Origin: Welwitschia mirabilis
Taxonomy: Eukaryota; Gnetophyta; Gnetopsida; Welwitschiales
Assembly (NCBI GenBank): GCA_051453625.1
Contig: JBOZIK010000001.1
Span: forward strand, 99,332,678-99,372,220
Direction of reading: 5' to 3'
Length of the DNA: 39,543 nucleotides
Shown here: in pieces, positions 1 to 11,097 of the stretch
How the letters are laid out: every line of letters starts with the position of its first letter
Position numbering within the stretch: position 1 is the stretch's first letter
The notes under the pieces: model-generated
What the model was told of the DNA's origin: nothing
The model's input: the letters and a program-made list of their open reading frames with translations, nothing else
The model's database searches: none
Translations under genes and position numbers: made by a program

Positions 1-1333
1 TCTTCTCTTTATCTTCTTATTTCATCAACAAGGTTTTTGATTGAATCATTTAAATGTTGGTAGTTGAATGAACTTAGTGGGTAGTTTGCATTTTCAAATC
101 AGTTTGTAAAAGGTTGAGAATTATCTTGAAAATGAGTGTTCAACCTTGGTTGTACTTGATGGAAGTTTTGAAGTGATTAGTTAAAAGTATAAAATTCTTC
201 TCGTATTCTTTGTATGTTAGCAAAATAGGATAATTTTTAGTGATATAATAATTGTCTTCACATAAGTCATAAGTTTGCATAACATTTCTTTTAATTGCGG
301 TTTTAACATCTAAGATCATTTCCGCATGCTTTTCCAAGGTTGTTGTAAAGTATTTTATGGGATTTACTTGATTAATTCTACCTCTTTTAGTTATTTCAAC
401 TCTTTTAAGTCCTTGATGAGTTGGCCTACAGTTTGATTTTCTTTAGGTGTTGACCAAGTTTAACTAACCTCCACAAGTTCTTCTAATTTTGTCTAGGCAT
501 CTTCTAATGTAAGATTCATAAGGTTCCCACCATAAGAAAAATATACAAGTTGTTTTGTGTGGTGAGTTAATCCACTATAAAAATGATCTAGTTGTTTTAC
601 TCTTGAAAAGGCATCTACTAGATTAGAATGGACCACTATAGAGAAATGTTCATAAGTAGAGGTATAATCTTCATTTGGTTTTTATTATAAGTTTATTATC
701 TTTTTTTTCTTTTTTTCATAGTTTCTTCACTCATGAATTTTTTTACAAAGGTCTCTCAGACTTGATCCCAATGTTTTTAAACTTTTATGGAGTATAGTTT
801 TTAGCCAAAGTCTTGTCCTAGCCTTTAATGTCATGGTAACGATTATCATATATGTTCTATCTATTATTTTTTTCTTCCCATTTCTTGAGATGAGGATAAG
901 TTATTCAATGTCTTCAATATGTTGAAGGGAATTCTCATTATATACTCCATCAAACGTTGGGTAGGCATATAAATTTTTAAGCTTGACATCATCTCTTGGG
1001 GGTAGGTCAAAGGATGTGTAAATTTCTCTTTTCTTATTTGCTAATAATTTCTTAGTGTAAGGTTTGCATTAGGGGTAGAAAATCCATGATTTATCTTTGC
1101 TTATGGGAGGCACTCGATATTGTAAATTGGTTTTCTTCTTCTATAGGGTTTTTATTAAGAAAATTTAACTCAAAAAAAATAAATTCAGGAGGAGATTTGA
1201 GTGCACTTAGAGATTGCTTTTCCAATTCATTTTTTATATCCAGCAGTCCTTCTTTGATGTCCTTTTCTATTAGCAGCTTTTCTCTCAGATATCTCTTCTC
1301 TATGTTGATCATATCACAGCATCCTATAAACAA
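1..1333 (-). pseudogene. gag: Ty3/gypsy gag remnant, family A, minus strand
   Basis: Read on the minus strand this is a decayed capsid (Retrotrans_gag) gene. The N-terminal part, 1333 down to 1091, is still open for 80 codons and is charged and Glu/Lys-rich. Next come a segment reading YAYPTFDGV (about 972-946), the core KARTRLWLKTI (about 830-789) and the later block FYSGLTHHTKQLV followed by GGNLMNLTLEDA (about 590-500). These match the usual order in plant Ty3/gypsy Gag. Downstream, an Asn/Gln/Pro-rich tail runs to base 1, where the window cuts the gene. In-frame stops and frame changes show it is dead. It would have encoded the particle shell protein of the element. The same gag family occurs on the plus strand at the other end of the window (about 38906-39543). 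The family assignment is firm; the exact start is not. Confidence 0.85.
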
Positions 1334-1730
1334 TAAAAAATAGAAAATAAATCAAAAATAATAAACTATCATCCTATCTGTCATGGGGACAATAGAAGAA
1401 ACACCACACACAGAAACCAAAAAAATAGAAATAGAACCAAAACTAAAATAGAAAGTGGAAAACATAGAAAATAGGATTGTCATCCTCTTGCTCATCCAGA
1501 CATCATAAGAGATGACAAAAACTGATTTATTTCATGAAAATGGGAATCCAAAAATAAAATTGAAAGTAAAAATAGAACATTGTCATCCTAACTATCATGG
1601 AGACGACATAGGAGACAACCATGCTTTTTCTATAGAAAACTGAATCTGAAAACTAAAACTGGAAAATTGCCCATAGAAACCTACATCTCCTAATAAAATA
1701 CAATGTCACATAGACAAATAATTAGATAGA
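1334..1730 (-). other. Untranslated leader of the minus-strand family A element
   Basis: Non-coding, A-rich on the plus strand. It holds several short imperfect palindromic blocks of the type tcatcct...catggggaca (about 1370-1390, 1480-1500, 1585-1610). Similar tcatcc/catgac blocks lie in the leader of the plus-strand copy at 38750-38870. It sits between the Ty3 leader motif (1783-1804) and gag, where a retroelement leader belongs. A 29-base gap (1731-1759) interrupts it. Confidence 0.6.
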
Positions 1731-1782
1731 NNNNNNNNNNNNNNNNNNNNNNNNNNNNNACCCTTGTTCTTATCAATGGACT

Positions 1783-1804
1783 TCCTTGACAATGGCACTA
1801 AGAT
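1783..1804 (-). promoter_or_regulatory. Ty3/gypsy leader motif (TTGGCGCCGTTGCC type), family A
   Basis: On the minus strand the sequence reads gtgccattgtcaaggaag. It matches the well-known plant Ty3/gypsy leader string ggcgccgttgccggggaa with only C-to-T or G-to-A changes. The following bases, ggaagtccat, are identical to those after the same motif at 38460-38481, which ties the two copies together. In plant Ty3 elements this string lies between the 5' LTR and gag. Its molecular role is not settled. Confidence 0.7.
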
Positions 1805-2029
1805 ATTACGATGTGTATTTATGCAAGCTTTTATATTCAAAGATATTTTATCATTTATAACCAAAATAGATATATTACATAATACATCACAAAAGTATAG
1901 TGGGAGTTAATTCAAAATGTCATATTCATGTTGAAGTCTATGAGTATGAGACTTAGGTTGCTTTGTAAATGAATCTAGAAACCAAAAATAAATAATAATG
2001 TAAGAAAATAAAGATACAATGCAAGATGT

Positions 2030-2079
2030 AATCTAAAATAACATGCAATGCAAAAATAACCCTAACTCTACTTGCTTTT
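2030..2079. repeat. 50-bp direct repeat, left copy at gap edge
   Basis: This 50-base stretch, ending in ctctacttgctttt, is identical to 2505-2554. The two copies flank the N run at 2080-2490. Perfect identity is out of character for this heavily mutated window, so an assembly overlap is the most likely cause. Confidence 0.85.
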
Positions 2080-2490
2080 NNNNNNNNNNNNNNNNNNNNN
2101 NNNNNNNNNNNNNNNNNNNNNNNNNNNNNNNNNNNNNNNNNNNNNNNNNNNNNNNNNNNNNNNNNNNNNNNNNNNNNNNNNNNNNNNNNNNNNNNNNNNN
2201 NNNNNNNNNNNNNNNNNNNNNNNNNNNNNNNNNNNNNNNNNNNNNNNNNNNNNNNNNNNNNNNNNNNNNNNNNNNNNNNNNNNNNNNNNNNNNNNNNNNN
2301 NNNNNNNNNNNNNNNNNNNNNNNNNNNNNNNNNNNNNNNNNNNNNNNNNNNNNNNNNNNNNNNNNNNNNNNNNNNNNNNNNNNNNNNNNNNNNNNNNNNN
2401 NNNNNNNNNNNNNNNNNNNNNNNNNNNNNNNNNNNNNNNNNNNNNNNNNNNNNNNNNNNNNNNNNNNNNNNNNNNNNNNNNNNNNNNNNN
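2080..2490. other. Assembly gap (411 N)
   Basis: Run of N with a 50-bp identical direct repeat on its two sides. Other N runs are at 1731-1759, 7106-7194, 12061-12160, 30591-30597 and 37283-37640. Apparent open frames across N runs here and at 37283-37640 have no meaning. Confidence 0.95.
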
Positions 2491-2504
2491 AAGATGTAAG
2501 ATTA

Positions 2505-2554
2505 AATCTAAAATAACATGCAATGCAAAAATAACCCTAACTCTACTTGCTTTT
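2505..2554. repeat. 50-bp direct repeat, right copy at gap edge
   Basis: Identical to 2030-2079. The sequence continues past this copy into the family A U5/leader, so this is the copy in its natural context. Confidence 0.85.
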
Positions 2555-2860
2555 AGCCTTAATAAAGACTACCCTTGATGATCTATATCACCTAAGAAAT
2601 TATCACTAGATCACGGGAAATCATAAATTATAAGGGTAATCAGAAAACCTAAGATACAAACATGAAAAGAAAATCAAGTTTTATATTAAAAGAGAAACAA
2701 CATCTGGGTTACAAAACATCTGGATCTTAATGGAGGATACATAGCCCTCCACCAGGTGCACGTCTTTCTGCAACACACACATATGGATCTTCTAGCCTTC
2801 AACCTTGTATCATGAGGATTTCTAATGCAATAAAGATGAGAAAGAGTGTGAAGGAGGACT

Positions 2861-2870
2861 TATTTATAAG
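2861..2870 (-). promoter_or_regulatory. LTR TATA box, family A minus copy
   Basis: The minus strand reads cttataaata followed by agtcctccttcaca. The plus-strand family member has tataataaatacatcctc at 8346. Position and conservation fit an RNA polymerase II promoter inside the LTR. Confidence 0.5.
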
Positions 2871-2990
2871 AAAATATTACAAAAAAGCATAAATGGTAGG
2901 TGAAGAAAGGCACACTTATTTACAACATAGAAATAGATGAAATAGTTACAGATCACTTGTTAGAGTCAGTTACATATCAGTGTCATCAAG

Positions 2991-5900
2991 GATGTCCTCT
3001 GGATGACATAAGGGATGATAGCACATTATAAAATATTCTCAAAATGATTACTCAGCATTCCACATTAGTAGTCATCTTTGTACTTATTATTGGAACAACG
3101 GATAGGATGGAGGTCTTCTTTAATTATTTCTTCGAAGAGAACTTAGCATTTTTGTCCTGAATTCTTCTTCAAATCTCTATGCATCAAAAAGTACCTTTAA
3201 TATATCAAATTTCAATAAGAATCGCACTTTTTTAAGCATTCCTCTTGTTTCTCCCAAATCCTCAAAATTGCACTTAAACTTATATAAAATTTGTGTAAAA
3301 CAACTCATAAAACTCCATCAAATATCCTTAAATTGGCAGTGCAATAAATGTTCTTTAGACTTACTATACTACTTAGCATAATTCTCTTAGTTTTTCACCT
3401 TATAAACTTGTATATATTAAAAATTTTCTATTTACTTATTGATGTGTGTTATAGCTCTTATCATTTTTCTTATCAACTTAATCTTGTAGACCTTCATCAG
3501 AATTTTGAACATAGATTATCTCAACTTGATTACCTAGGTGAAAAACGTACTCATGTTATACATCATTAACTAATTTGCAAAGCCTAAGTTAATTCAAATA
3601 GGATAAAAAGTTTGAACTTAATCAAGTTATCCTTTTATATAATATCAGAGTACATCTTTAAATAACAAATTAACCTCTAAATGGTTAGGTCCTTAACTTA
3701 TAGAGAAGGTATATTATAATGACTTTACTGAGATTTCTAACTTAAAAACTAAGGTGATTTAAAAGGTTAATAGATAAAGGTTAAAAATATATGAAAAACC
3801 TTTCAATACAACTTTGAACATGGTAGAAGCAATTATTTTAGAGGTTCCCTCAATGAGGAGGACTTACATCCTATCATTATCTAAATTTTCTTTTAGATTA
3901 TTCCTTTAAGAATGTTATGATGTCACTTAATCATTTTTTAAACTTAACTTATGTGTTTGCTTTATAAAGTTTCCATGACTGGTATTTGCATGTGGGAAAT
4001 TTTATAGTGATGAAATTAGATTCATCTAATCTTAAGACATTCACATGTCTATAGACTTCACGTTAAAGTAAGATGTCTTGGTTCTTATGCCTTTTTTGGT
4101 TATTTATATGTGTTTTTTTCTATTGTTTTTCTCACTTATTCATATTCATCTTTTTTAGTATGTGATCATATGGAAATTATTTGTATAAATATATATTTAA
4201 AAAAAGTAAAGTGAAAAAAGAAATAATAATGATCATGATCCATTGTATCTATGCTAAAATACATGAGCATTATAATGTCGTACCACATCAGGGTAAATTT
4301 TCATATAAGGAACCTTTGACAATGTTGGTAGCTATGGTAACTTTACTGGGAGATCAGTTGGCTATGCTTCATAGGCTCTTACTTCTCTAACTATGGCTGC
4401 ACTACCCTCTTTATGAAAATTAGTAATAAAACTTTAAGATTATGGGATCATTAGTTTTCTTGGTGTTATCAGAGAATTTGCTTATTTTCTAGACTCTTAT
4501 TATTCCCACATGATCATTTCACTTTTGAGGATTCAGGTGTGTTTTAGGGTGTAGCAGATGAGTTCATTTTTTAGCGGCCTTTGATCTTATCATTCATTAT
4601 TTTTAATTACTTAATCTTTAGCATCATCATAATCATTACCTATTTAAGTGTAAATTTATGGAGTTAATACATTTTGTTATGCATTTTTACTCAGGTGGCT
4701 CTATGGTGTCTTCTAAAGGGGTTTGCTAGGTTATAATTTAGGGTAGGTAAGCTATCTTCTTCATGTTTTTTGTGTTTATTTTTATTATGATTTTCTTTGA
4801 TTTTTCAGTTTCTTATTTCAAAGTCATTTCTATGCTTTCATCCTCATATAGGACCTTTTCATTTAGTAGTTTCTTTATTGTTATTCATGTAATTTCTATT
4901 AATAACAAGTTGATTTTATTTTATCATCTTAATTAGATGATATTCTTTTATCCTTTACAATTTTTGTGAGTTTTCTTTGAGTCTCTTAAATTTCTATATG
5001 TTTAGTATTATTTTTTAGTTTAACACATTTATTTAATTTTATCTAATAACTTTCATTCTACTTAGTGCATTTTTCATTATCCTATCCTTTAATTATTTTG
5101 CATTTTTCTCCTTGTTTTCATTCATCATGACTCTTCATCATATCTAATTTTTTGATCTTTCTAATACATTCTAATACCTTTACATTGATATTTGAGCATA
5201 ACTTATTTGATTTACATTTTAACTTTTCTAAAATTATTTAAAATTTAATCATTCATCTAGTCATCTAGATGACACTAGAGGACAATCCTAGGATTTTTTC
5301 TGAAAGTCATCCTAGGGTTATCACCTGAATGATGTGACCAAATAATAGTACCATAAAACCATGACTTGACTTCTTTTTACTTATATTTCTTTCATTCTCT
5401 ATTATTTTCACCTATTATCTCAAGAGATGATAGTGCCCCTAGTCCCTACCAACATTCTAAAAGTTGTTTTCGTTAAATTTGTGCCTTGGATTTTTAGATT
5501 TTACTAGATTTTGCAAAATGAAGTATGTTTTTATCTTTCTTATTTTTTAAATTTTTTTATCATGTTTTTGAGAATTTTAGTGCATAAGTTTCATGTATGT
5601 TGTTTAGTTTTTTGAGCTACTCAATTAGAACTTACTAATTTGATTTTTGCTGTATATTTTAAAAGTTATGATGAATTGTGCACTTTATGAGGTAGAATTA
5701 GATTTTTAACTTTAAAACTCATTTTCTTAAAAACTTTAAGTCAAAACATAGTTGTATTTTATACAAACTTGATTAGTTTAATGTGCTCTACATTTCTAGT
5801 GAATTAGATTTTTCATTTGAGCACTTTCATTTTTCACTTCATTTGGAGACCACCTAAAATTAAAATTTTAACTTTTTTGTGCATTTTACATTTTTATTTT

Positions 5901-6102
5901 CATGACTAGGTAATATGGAACTTATTAACACTTTTGAGAGAGGGAGGATAGGACATATTTTCATAATTTTTATATATTTTAAACTACTTTATGGGGTCAT
6001 TTTGAGCATCCATGTGACATATGTTAGCTATATTCACTTGATCTCATGTAACGTATTGTATATTTATGACTGAGTAGTCCATGAATACATAAAGCTAGAT
6101 AG
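2991..6102. other. Degenerate AT-rich sequence, no gene seen
   Basis: No coding remnant is recognisable. Short open frames at 3348-3569 and 4181-4390 are rich in Phe, Leu, Ile and Tyr, as expected from AT-rich noise. Visible items are a primer-binding-site-like motif at 3640-3651 and a block of tcatc/gatgac words at 5260-5340, similar to those in family A leaders and LTRs. This is most likely LTR and untranslated sequence of old elements, including the 5' part of whatever element carries the ORF at 6103. Confidence 0.6.
3640..3651 (+). promoter_or_regulatory. Possible retroelement primer-binding site (tRNA-iMet type)
   Basis: taatatcagagt matches the start of the tRNA-iMet-complementary primer-binding site, TGGTATCAGAGC, with three transitions. 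The preceding atccttttata resembles the usual bases just before such sites in plant elements. No LTR end or gag was confirmed around it. Confidence 0.4.
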
Positions 6103-7315
6103 GCCAAGGCAGAAGCTAAGGTTATTGAGTAGGAGGGGGAGGCATCACTAGAGGTTAAGTGTGGAGAGCTTGTTCATCCTTCACCTTCTCACATCAGGTC
6201 TTTTTACCATCCAGTCAATTACTATCTACATTAAGAGATACGTTGGGATTTCATAAATTGATTAGATCCAGAGGTAAATCAAAGGCTCATAGATTTATAA
6301 CTTCAATGGATATTAGATGCACAGGGCATGTACCACATATCTAAGATGAAGAAGTTTTACAACATAATGCATATAGGACCTCGTCCTGATGCTCGTGACT
6401 AGCTTGTTGATATGATAGTAGCCACTATTCAAGGCCATGGGATCACCATTCTTCTAAACCATATTATTACATAAACTAATCTTGGTGCTATTGGAAGTAT
6501 GCATATACACCTAGCTAATGGCATATAAGAACACCGTATCTATAATGCAGTACTTGATATACTAGTAGATTTAACTATGAATAGGTAGGGTGTTTTAGTT
6601 ACGTAGTTAACTCCTACATACTAGATTTTATATGGAGGGATGATTCATAGAATTAGCCCATTCTTCCATGAATATCATATTATGGTTATACATCTTTAGA
6701 TATTGATAGTTTCAGGTAAGGTGAGTAGATTAACTTACCTACATTTATCTAAAGAAGACTTAGATCTATAATAGAGGCACGTTAGCTTCATACTCTAGAA
6801 TATTCATTCCTTTGTCAGTCATTTTCAGATGCTTTAGCATACCCAAGTCTATGGGCAAGCAAAAATTCATGCATATATATACTTTAGCTCATTACTTATA
6901 GGACATGAACATATAGATACCAAGAGAAATGGAGAGACCTCAGGTTTAAAGAACTACAGTGGGTGCTTCTGTAAACTAGATTTAAGCCCTCTAAGTAGAG
7001 ACTAGAGAGATCATCAAAATAATTATAGACCAAGATGCCTCTACATTAGAGTAAAGGATCTAGATAGTTAATACAAAAGTAATATACACCAAGGAGCAAC
7101 TCATANNNNNNNNNNNNNNNNNNNNNNNNNNNNNNNNNNNNNNNNNNNNNNNNNNNNNNNNNNNNNNNNNNNNNNNNNNNNNNNNNNNNNNNNNAATGAT
7201 TATGATATCACTTGACCACTAGTTTCTTGCAGATCCTAAGCATCCTTCCTCTTCTTCTCCTATACTTAAGCCTTCTACTCATCAGTAATTTATCATGATT
7301 AGACAAGGGGAGTGA
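6103..7315 (+). pseudogene. Unrecognised retroelement-type ORF, one frame preserved with many stops
   Basis: From 6103 to the gap at 7106 one reading frame (334 codons) can be followed with no net indel. It is interrupted by about 17 stops: 10 TAG, 6 TAA and 1 TGA. Between stops the text is protein-like. It starts acidic and Lys/Ala/Glu-rich (AKAEAKVIE, then EGEASLEVK), then gives HPSPSHIRSFYHPVNYYLH, MKKFYNIMHIGPRPDARD and MIVATIQGHGITILL. After the gap, a Ser/Pro-rich tail (KHPSSSSPILKPS) runs to TGA at 7313-7315, next to gacaaggggag, the kind of purine-rich stretch that follows plant element ORFs. I do not recognise the domain. The layout recalls the non-enzymatic 'putative plant transposon protein' ORFs of some Ty3/Tat-like and non-autonomous elements, but that is a guess. 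The start codon is not visible. Confidence 0.6.
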
Positions 7316-7849
7316 CTTATTTATCTTGTATTTTGTATCTTTTTCTTCAAGGATTATATTAACACTTATGATTTATATATAGCCATCTTATTTTTTGAGT
7401 ATAACATAGTATATATTTTTATTGATAGATATCATGCATATTTTCATATACCATTTTTACACTTCATAATAAGAGGTGTTTATATTATTCATGATTATCT
7501 TTTATCTGTTATACATTACAATTGAGAGCTATTAATTATTAGTATATTTAATGTCTATTTTTCTTAAAAATTTTCATAGGTTTTATTTTTTGAGAATATT
7601 TTTATCCTATCATCCCCTTCATTATTTGGATCACCACTAGGATAACAATATGGACAATTACATTATACAAGTGAAATATTCAACTATCTATTTTTATTTT
7701 TCTGTCCTACATTTTAAGATTCCTGAAAATATTTCTAAGTTTATTTCATAGTTTTCTAGTCAAATTAATTATCAGTCAATTTGCTCATAATTATGGTTGT
7801 GAACCTGGGTTTATCAGGGACTAATAATGCTAAGTAGAGGACTATATTG
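7316..7849 (+). other. 3' untranslated region after the unknown ORF
   Basis: T-rich, no coding signal. It includes tatcctatcatccccttc near 7596, another tcatcc word. It probably links the 6.1-7.3 kb ORF to the family A LTR that follows; this is inference from position. Confidence 0.45.
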
Positions 7850-9120
7850 TGCTACCAAATTATATGTATTTGATAGGGTATTCTGAATAGTTTATAGAAC
7901 ATTAAATAAGTTTATGCTAAGTTTTGATGATAATAAAGAGTTAAGAAAAATGTTATGAAAACATGAAATCTTCATCACATTTGATAGCATTTGAAGTAAT
8001 TTACAATATTTAATGTCTAAGGTAATAATCCTATAATAAAAGAGGCTAATGTAATATAAGAACTACTTTATATAAGTTCATCATCCATCTCATCATTTGG
8101 ATGATGGTACGTATGATAGAAATACTTAAGTAAACAAGGATGCTTACTAGACTAGATCTTGTAGCTGATGTGAAATTCATATGATATGGCATCATCTACT
8201 ATGACATTCGAATGACTAGTAAGGTGATACCTAAGATAAATGCTTCATTAGATTACACCAAACTCTAGTCATATGACTTGCATTTTCTTGCATAGTTGTT
8301 AGGATTATTTGTAAATCTTTTAGTCTTCTTATTTTGGAGTCTATTTTATAATAAATACATCCTCTATCCTTGACTCCATTTTCATATTCATTGGTAATAG
8401 GCATTATCATGATAGGAGAATGAAAGGTAGTAGGTCCATCCATTATTATTGTAGAGAGATATATTTCTTGGTATTAGGATGTGTATCCTTTATTGAGGTG
8501 CTACTACTTTGTAATACAGATGTTAATTTTTTTAATTAAACTTAGTTTTTTTATATCTTTTATTTTATGCATCTTTCTTATGATTTATGTTACATATGAT
8601 TCTGTGATAACTTATTTCGTGATATAGATCATGAGGACAACCTTTGTTAAGGTTGACATTAGTAGTTTAGGTGCATTGCATTTCGTCTTGTAGATTAATT
8701 TTATATTGTTTTTATATTTTATTTGATGTATATGATAAATTAGGTTAGTTTTAGTCTAGTGATGATTTTCCTTGATTGATCTAGGTTATATAATGTAGAT
8801 CTCTATGATAGCTTAATTTGGTAATATGATAGAAGTTACATGTAGCTTAGTCTTGCATTTCATTTGCATAGTGTGTTTATTTGCATTGCTATTGTTCTAC
8901 TTTAAGGATATATAAGATTTTATTTCTAAAATAAATTATTTTTCTTCTTTCCTATTCCTTGAATGAGATTACAACATTTGGATCACTTCCATCTATATTA
9001 GTGTATTGTATTATAAAAAATCTATATATATTTGTGATTTACAGGATCTGTTTAAGGATGTAACATTTGCACAAATATGCATTGCAATAAATACTTAATG
9101 ATTTTACTAGTAATATGTTT
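7850..9120 (+). mobile_element. Family A LTR and leader, plus strand
   Basis: Contains catcatcc/gatgatgg words (8085-8110), a TATA-like box (8346), gtgtatcctttattgagg and tttgtaatacagatgtta (8480-8530), gtgatatagatcatgagg (about 8620) and gtgcattgcatttc (about 8670). The same order is seen on the minus strand at 2870-2491. At the right end (about 9098-9114) a weak match to the Ty3 leader motif (atgattttactag) can be aligned. The left boundary is uncertain. It could be the 3' LTR of the element carrying the ORF at 6103, or belong to the element downstream. Confidence 0.6.
8346..8355 (+). promoter_or_regulatory. LTR TATA box, family A plus copy
   Basis: tataataaat followed by acatcctctatcc is the counterpart of the minus-strand box at 2861-2870. 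Confidence 0.45.
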
Positions 9121-10093
9121 TGGTTGATGATAATCATAGGGAGCCTTACATAGACATAGATTCATGTTAGGTTTTATGGTGCCTTTTAAAGCTCATTATG
9201 TACTCTTAACTTCCATAATTATAAAGTTTGAATCATGTGAAGATTTGTACCTTTTCTAAGTAGAAATGATCAAGATAATCTAATATTTAGATTTGCATGT
9301 ATACCTTAGTAATAGAGGGTATATTAGATGAAGGCCAAGGAATAATAATAGGCTTTATTTATATTTCATTACTAAAGAACATAGATTTAATAAAATTTTA
9401 AAAGTTACTAAGTTTAAGATATAAGTAGATTACTAACATTACATAGTACTCTTCCTTAAGGAGGCATATAGATGAGGTGACTAAAATTGGCTAATGATTT
9501 AGAAGTTCAATTGACATGATTTACATCTATTTCTTTACTCTTTTTAGAAACAAGAGTAGACCCCTTAAAGAAACATGATAACTAATCAAATTTAGGTGCA
9601 AACTTTAAAATTAATAAATTTTAGCATTTTTATTACTTAATAATCAATCTAGTTTACTTTGTTAAAATTTATCCACATACCTTAAGAAATTGTAATAGAG
9701 TACCTTTGATTTTGCTTTTATGGATATAGGTTTTTTCTTGTTAGGATGTATTTCTTGATTCTTATGATTCTTCAAGTGAATAGATCACTTGATTTATGGA
9801 CTTGATTCCCCTTTACTATGAATATACCTCTCCATTATAACACTTTATCTCTTTGTTTTAGTTACATTATGATTTGGATAGAATACTTAAAACATAGATG
9901 AGAATAATATAATTTTTCTTATTATTATACCATCTTTTTATATTATTTTTATTCATTTATTTTATGGTTTAATAATATTTCTTTATATAATACATAAATT
10001 ACTTTCAATTATAGAAATGAGTAAGATCCCTTTGATTCATAAATTTACCTCACAGACTATTAACTCTTTTCTAGTTTTTATCTTCTTTTCATC
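9121..10093. other. No gene seen; probable leader of the copia element
   Basis: AT-rich with no coding remnant that I can identify. It lies between the family A leader and the first gag-like codons of the Ty1/copia element. Confidence 0.4.
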
Positions 10094-10990
10094 ATGATAT
10101 CTTCATCATCATCTTCAAAGGGTAAGTTTTAGTAGTTATTAGAGTCATTCACAATCATGCTTACCATTGAGACCATAACCAACATCAGGTACACTCTTCA
10201 CGATGATTAGTTAGGAAAGGTTTGACATGAGTATTTATATCAATCATGCAAATTTATTGTTGAAAGAAGGAATTTTTGATACATGAGCATATACCTCTTT
10301 AGGATGACATTTAATAAAATTCTTAGTAAGATACTAATACCAAATGAACTGAGAGTATGTAGAATATCTTATTAACATGAAAAGTTGATTGATAGGATCA
10401 AAATAAGCTACATTAACTTCTATACTTTGTAGGGTATATTCTACTTAAAGAATGATATGGAGCTCCTTAATCTCATAACTTGCATGAATAATTTGCATTA
10501 TGAAAAAGGCTAAATAATACATTAAGGAAAAATAGTGAAGATTAACTTATAAAAGCAAGTTTTCATTCATTATGTCAACTTGATTCACTATTGTTTGAAA
10601 GACTCATATTTGCGTAGCTATATTATGTCACTATATGATAGCAAGAAATTAGATAATATAATCTTCAATACACTTAGTAAGGATCTTATTTTCATAAGAT
10701 TTTAGTTTAACTTCATAAGATCTTCTTCCTCATGTCATATTTAAAGTTTTTAATTCTTGTATTTCTTCTTATCAAAATAAATATTTTACTACAAATTCCA
10801 TTGACAAAAGAAGATACATCATGGTAAGGGTAAGGCTTCATAAAAATAATAAAATAAGAAGTCATATCAAATTCATTAAAATAATAGATGAGTTTAAAAT
10901 AATACTACTCATAAGAATAATAAGTATCATTACTTATAATGTAAAAGATAATATTATACAATCAAACTTTGTAGGATTTTCTAGGATGAG
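10094..10990 (+). pseudogene. gag: Probable Ty1/copia gag remnant
   Basis: Starts with ATG and a serine run (MISSSSSSKGK). One frame then gives FTIMLTIETITNIRYTLHDD, MSIYL, LIPNELRVCRISY and NDMELLNLI between stops. A Ser-rich start followed by a 'xxTxxNYxxW'-like segment is typical of copia Gag N-termini, but the match is weak. The main support is position: the copia protease follows at 11098. Frame changes appear beyond about 10560. No zinc knuckle (CxxCxxxxHxxxxC) could be found. Gag would form the particle of the element. Confidence 0.4.
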
Positions 10991-11097
10991 ATAAAGTCTA
11001 CATGTAAGGAAAATGTAATCATTGAAGAATATGATTCCTTTAATGACTTAAAAATTTTGAATTCAATATAGTATTTGAAAATTATATCTTTTTTAAC

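Larger units (their letters stand above)
2491..2990 (-). mobile_element. Family A LTR 3' half and U5/leader, minus strand
   Basis: Read on the minus strand, this contains a TATA-like box, a stretch ending in tgtaacccagatgttg, then ggtgatatagatcatcaagg and later ttgcattgcatg. The same ordered blocks recur on the plus strand at 8346-8690 and, less completely, at 35945-36190 and 37985-38065. They therefore define one LTR family in both orientations. The start of the LTR (minus-strand 5' end) is not clear; sequence up to about 3000 with tcatcaaggatgtcctctgg may belong to it. Confidence 0.65.

Noticed and set aside
1086-1343. 85-codon open frame, plus strand
   Set aside because: Antisense to the gag N-terminus on the minus strand, which fits the gag reading much better.
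2043-2578. Long open frames on both strands at 2043-2578 and on the minus strand at 37275-37661
   Set aside because: They consist almost only of N; no coding information.
2700-2990. Possible host exon, because of richer composition (gccctccaccaggtgcacgt)
   Set aside because: No open frame, and the block aligns in order with the family A LTR on the other strand at 8346-8530.
3348-3569. 73-codon open frame, plus strand
   Set aside because: Leu/Ile/Tyr/His-rich with no family resemblance; expected by chance in AT-rich sequence.
4181-4390. 69-codon open frame, plus strand
   Set aside because: No known motif; flanking sequence in the same frame is not protein-like.
6159-6344. 61-codon ATG open frame (plus strand, frame +3)
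   Set aside because: It is a shadow of the long preserved frame starting at 6103, which has far better protein-like content despite stops.
8231-8443. 70-codon open frame, minus strand
   Set aside because: Lies across the family A LTR promoter region; chance opening.
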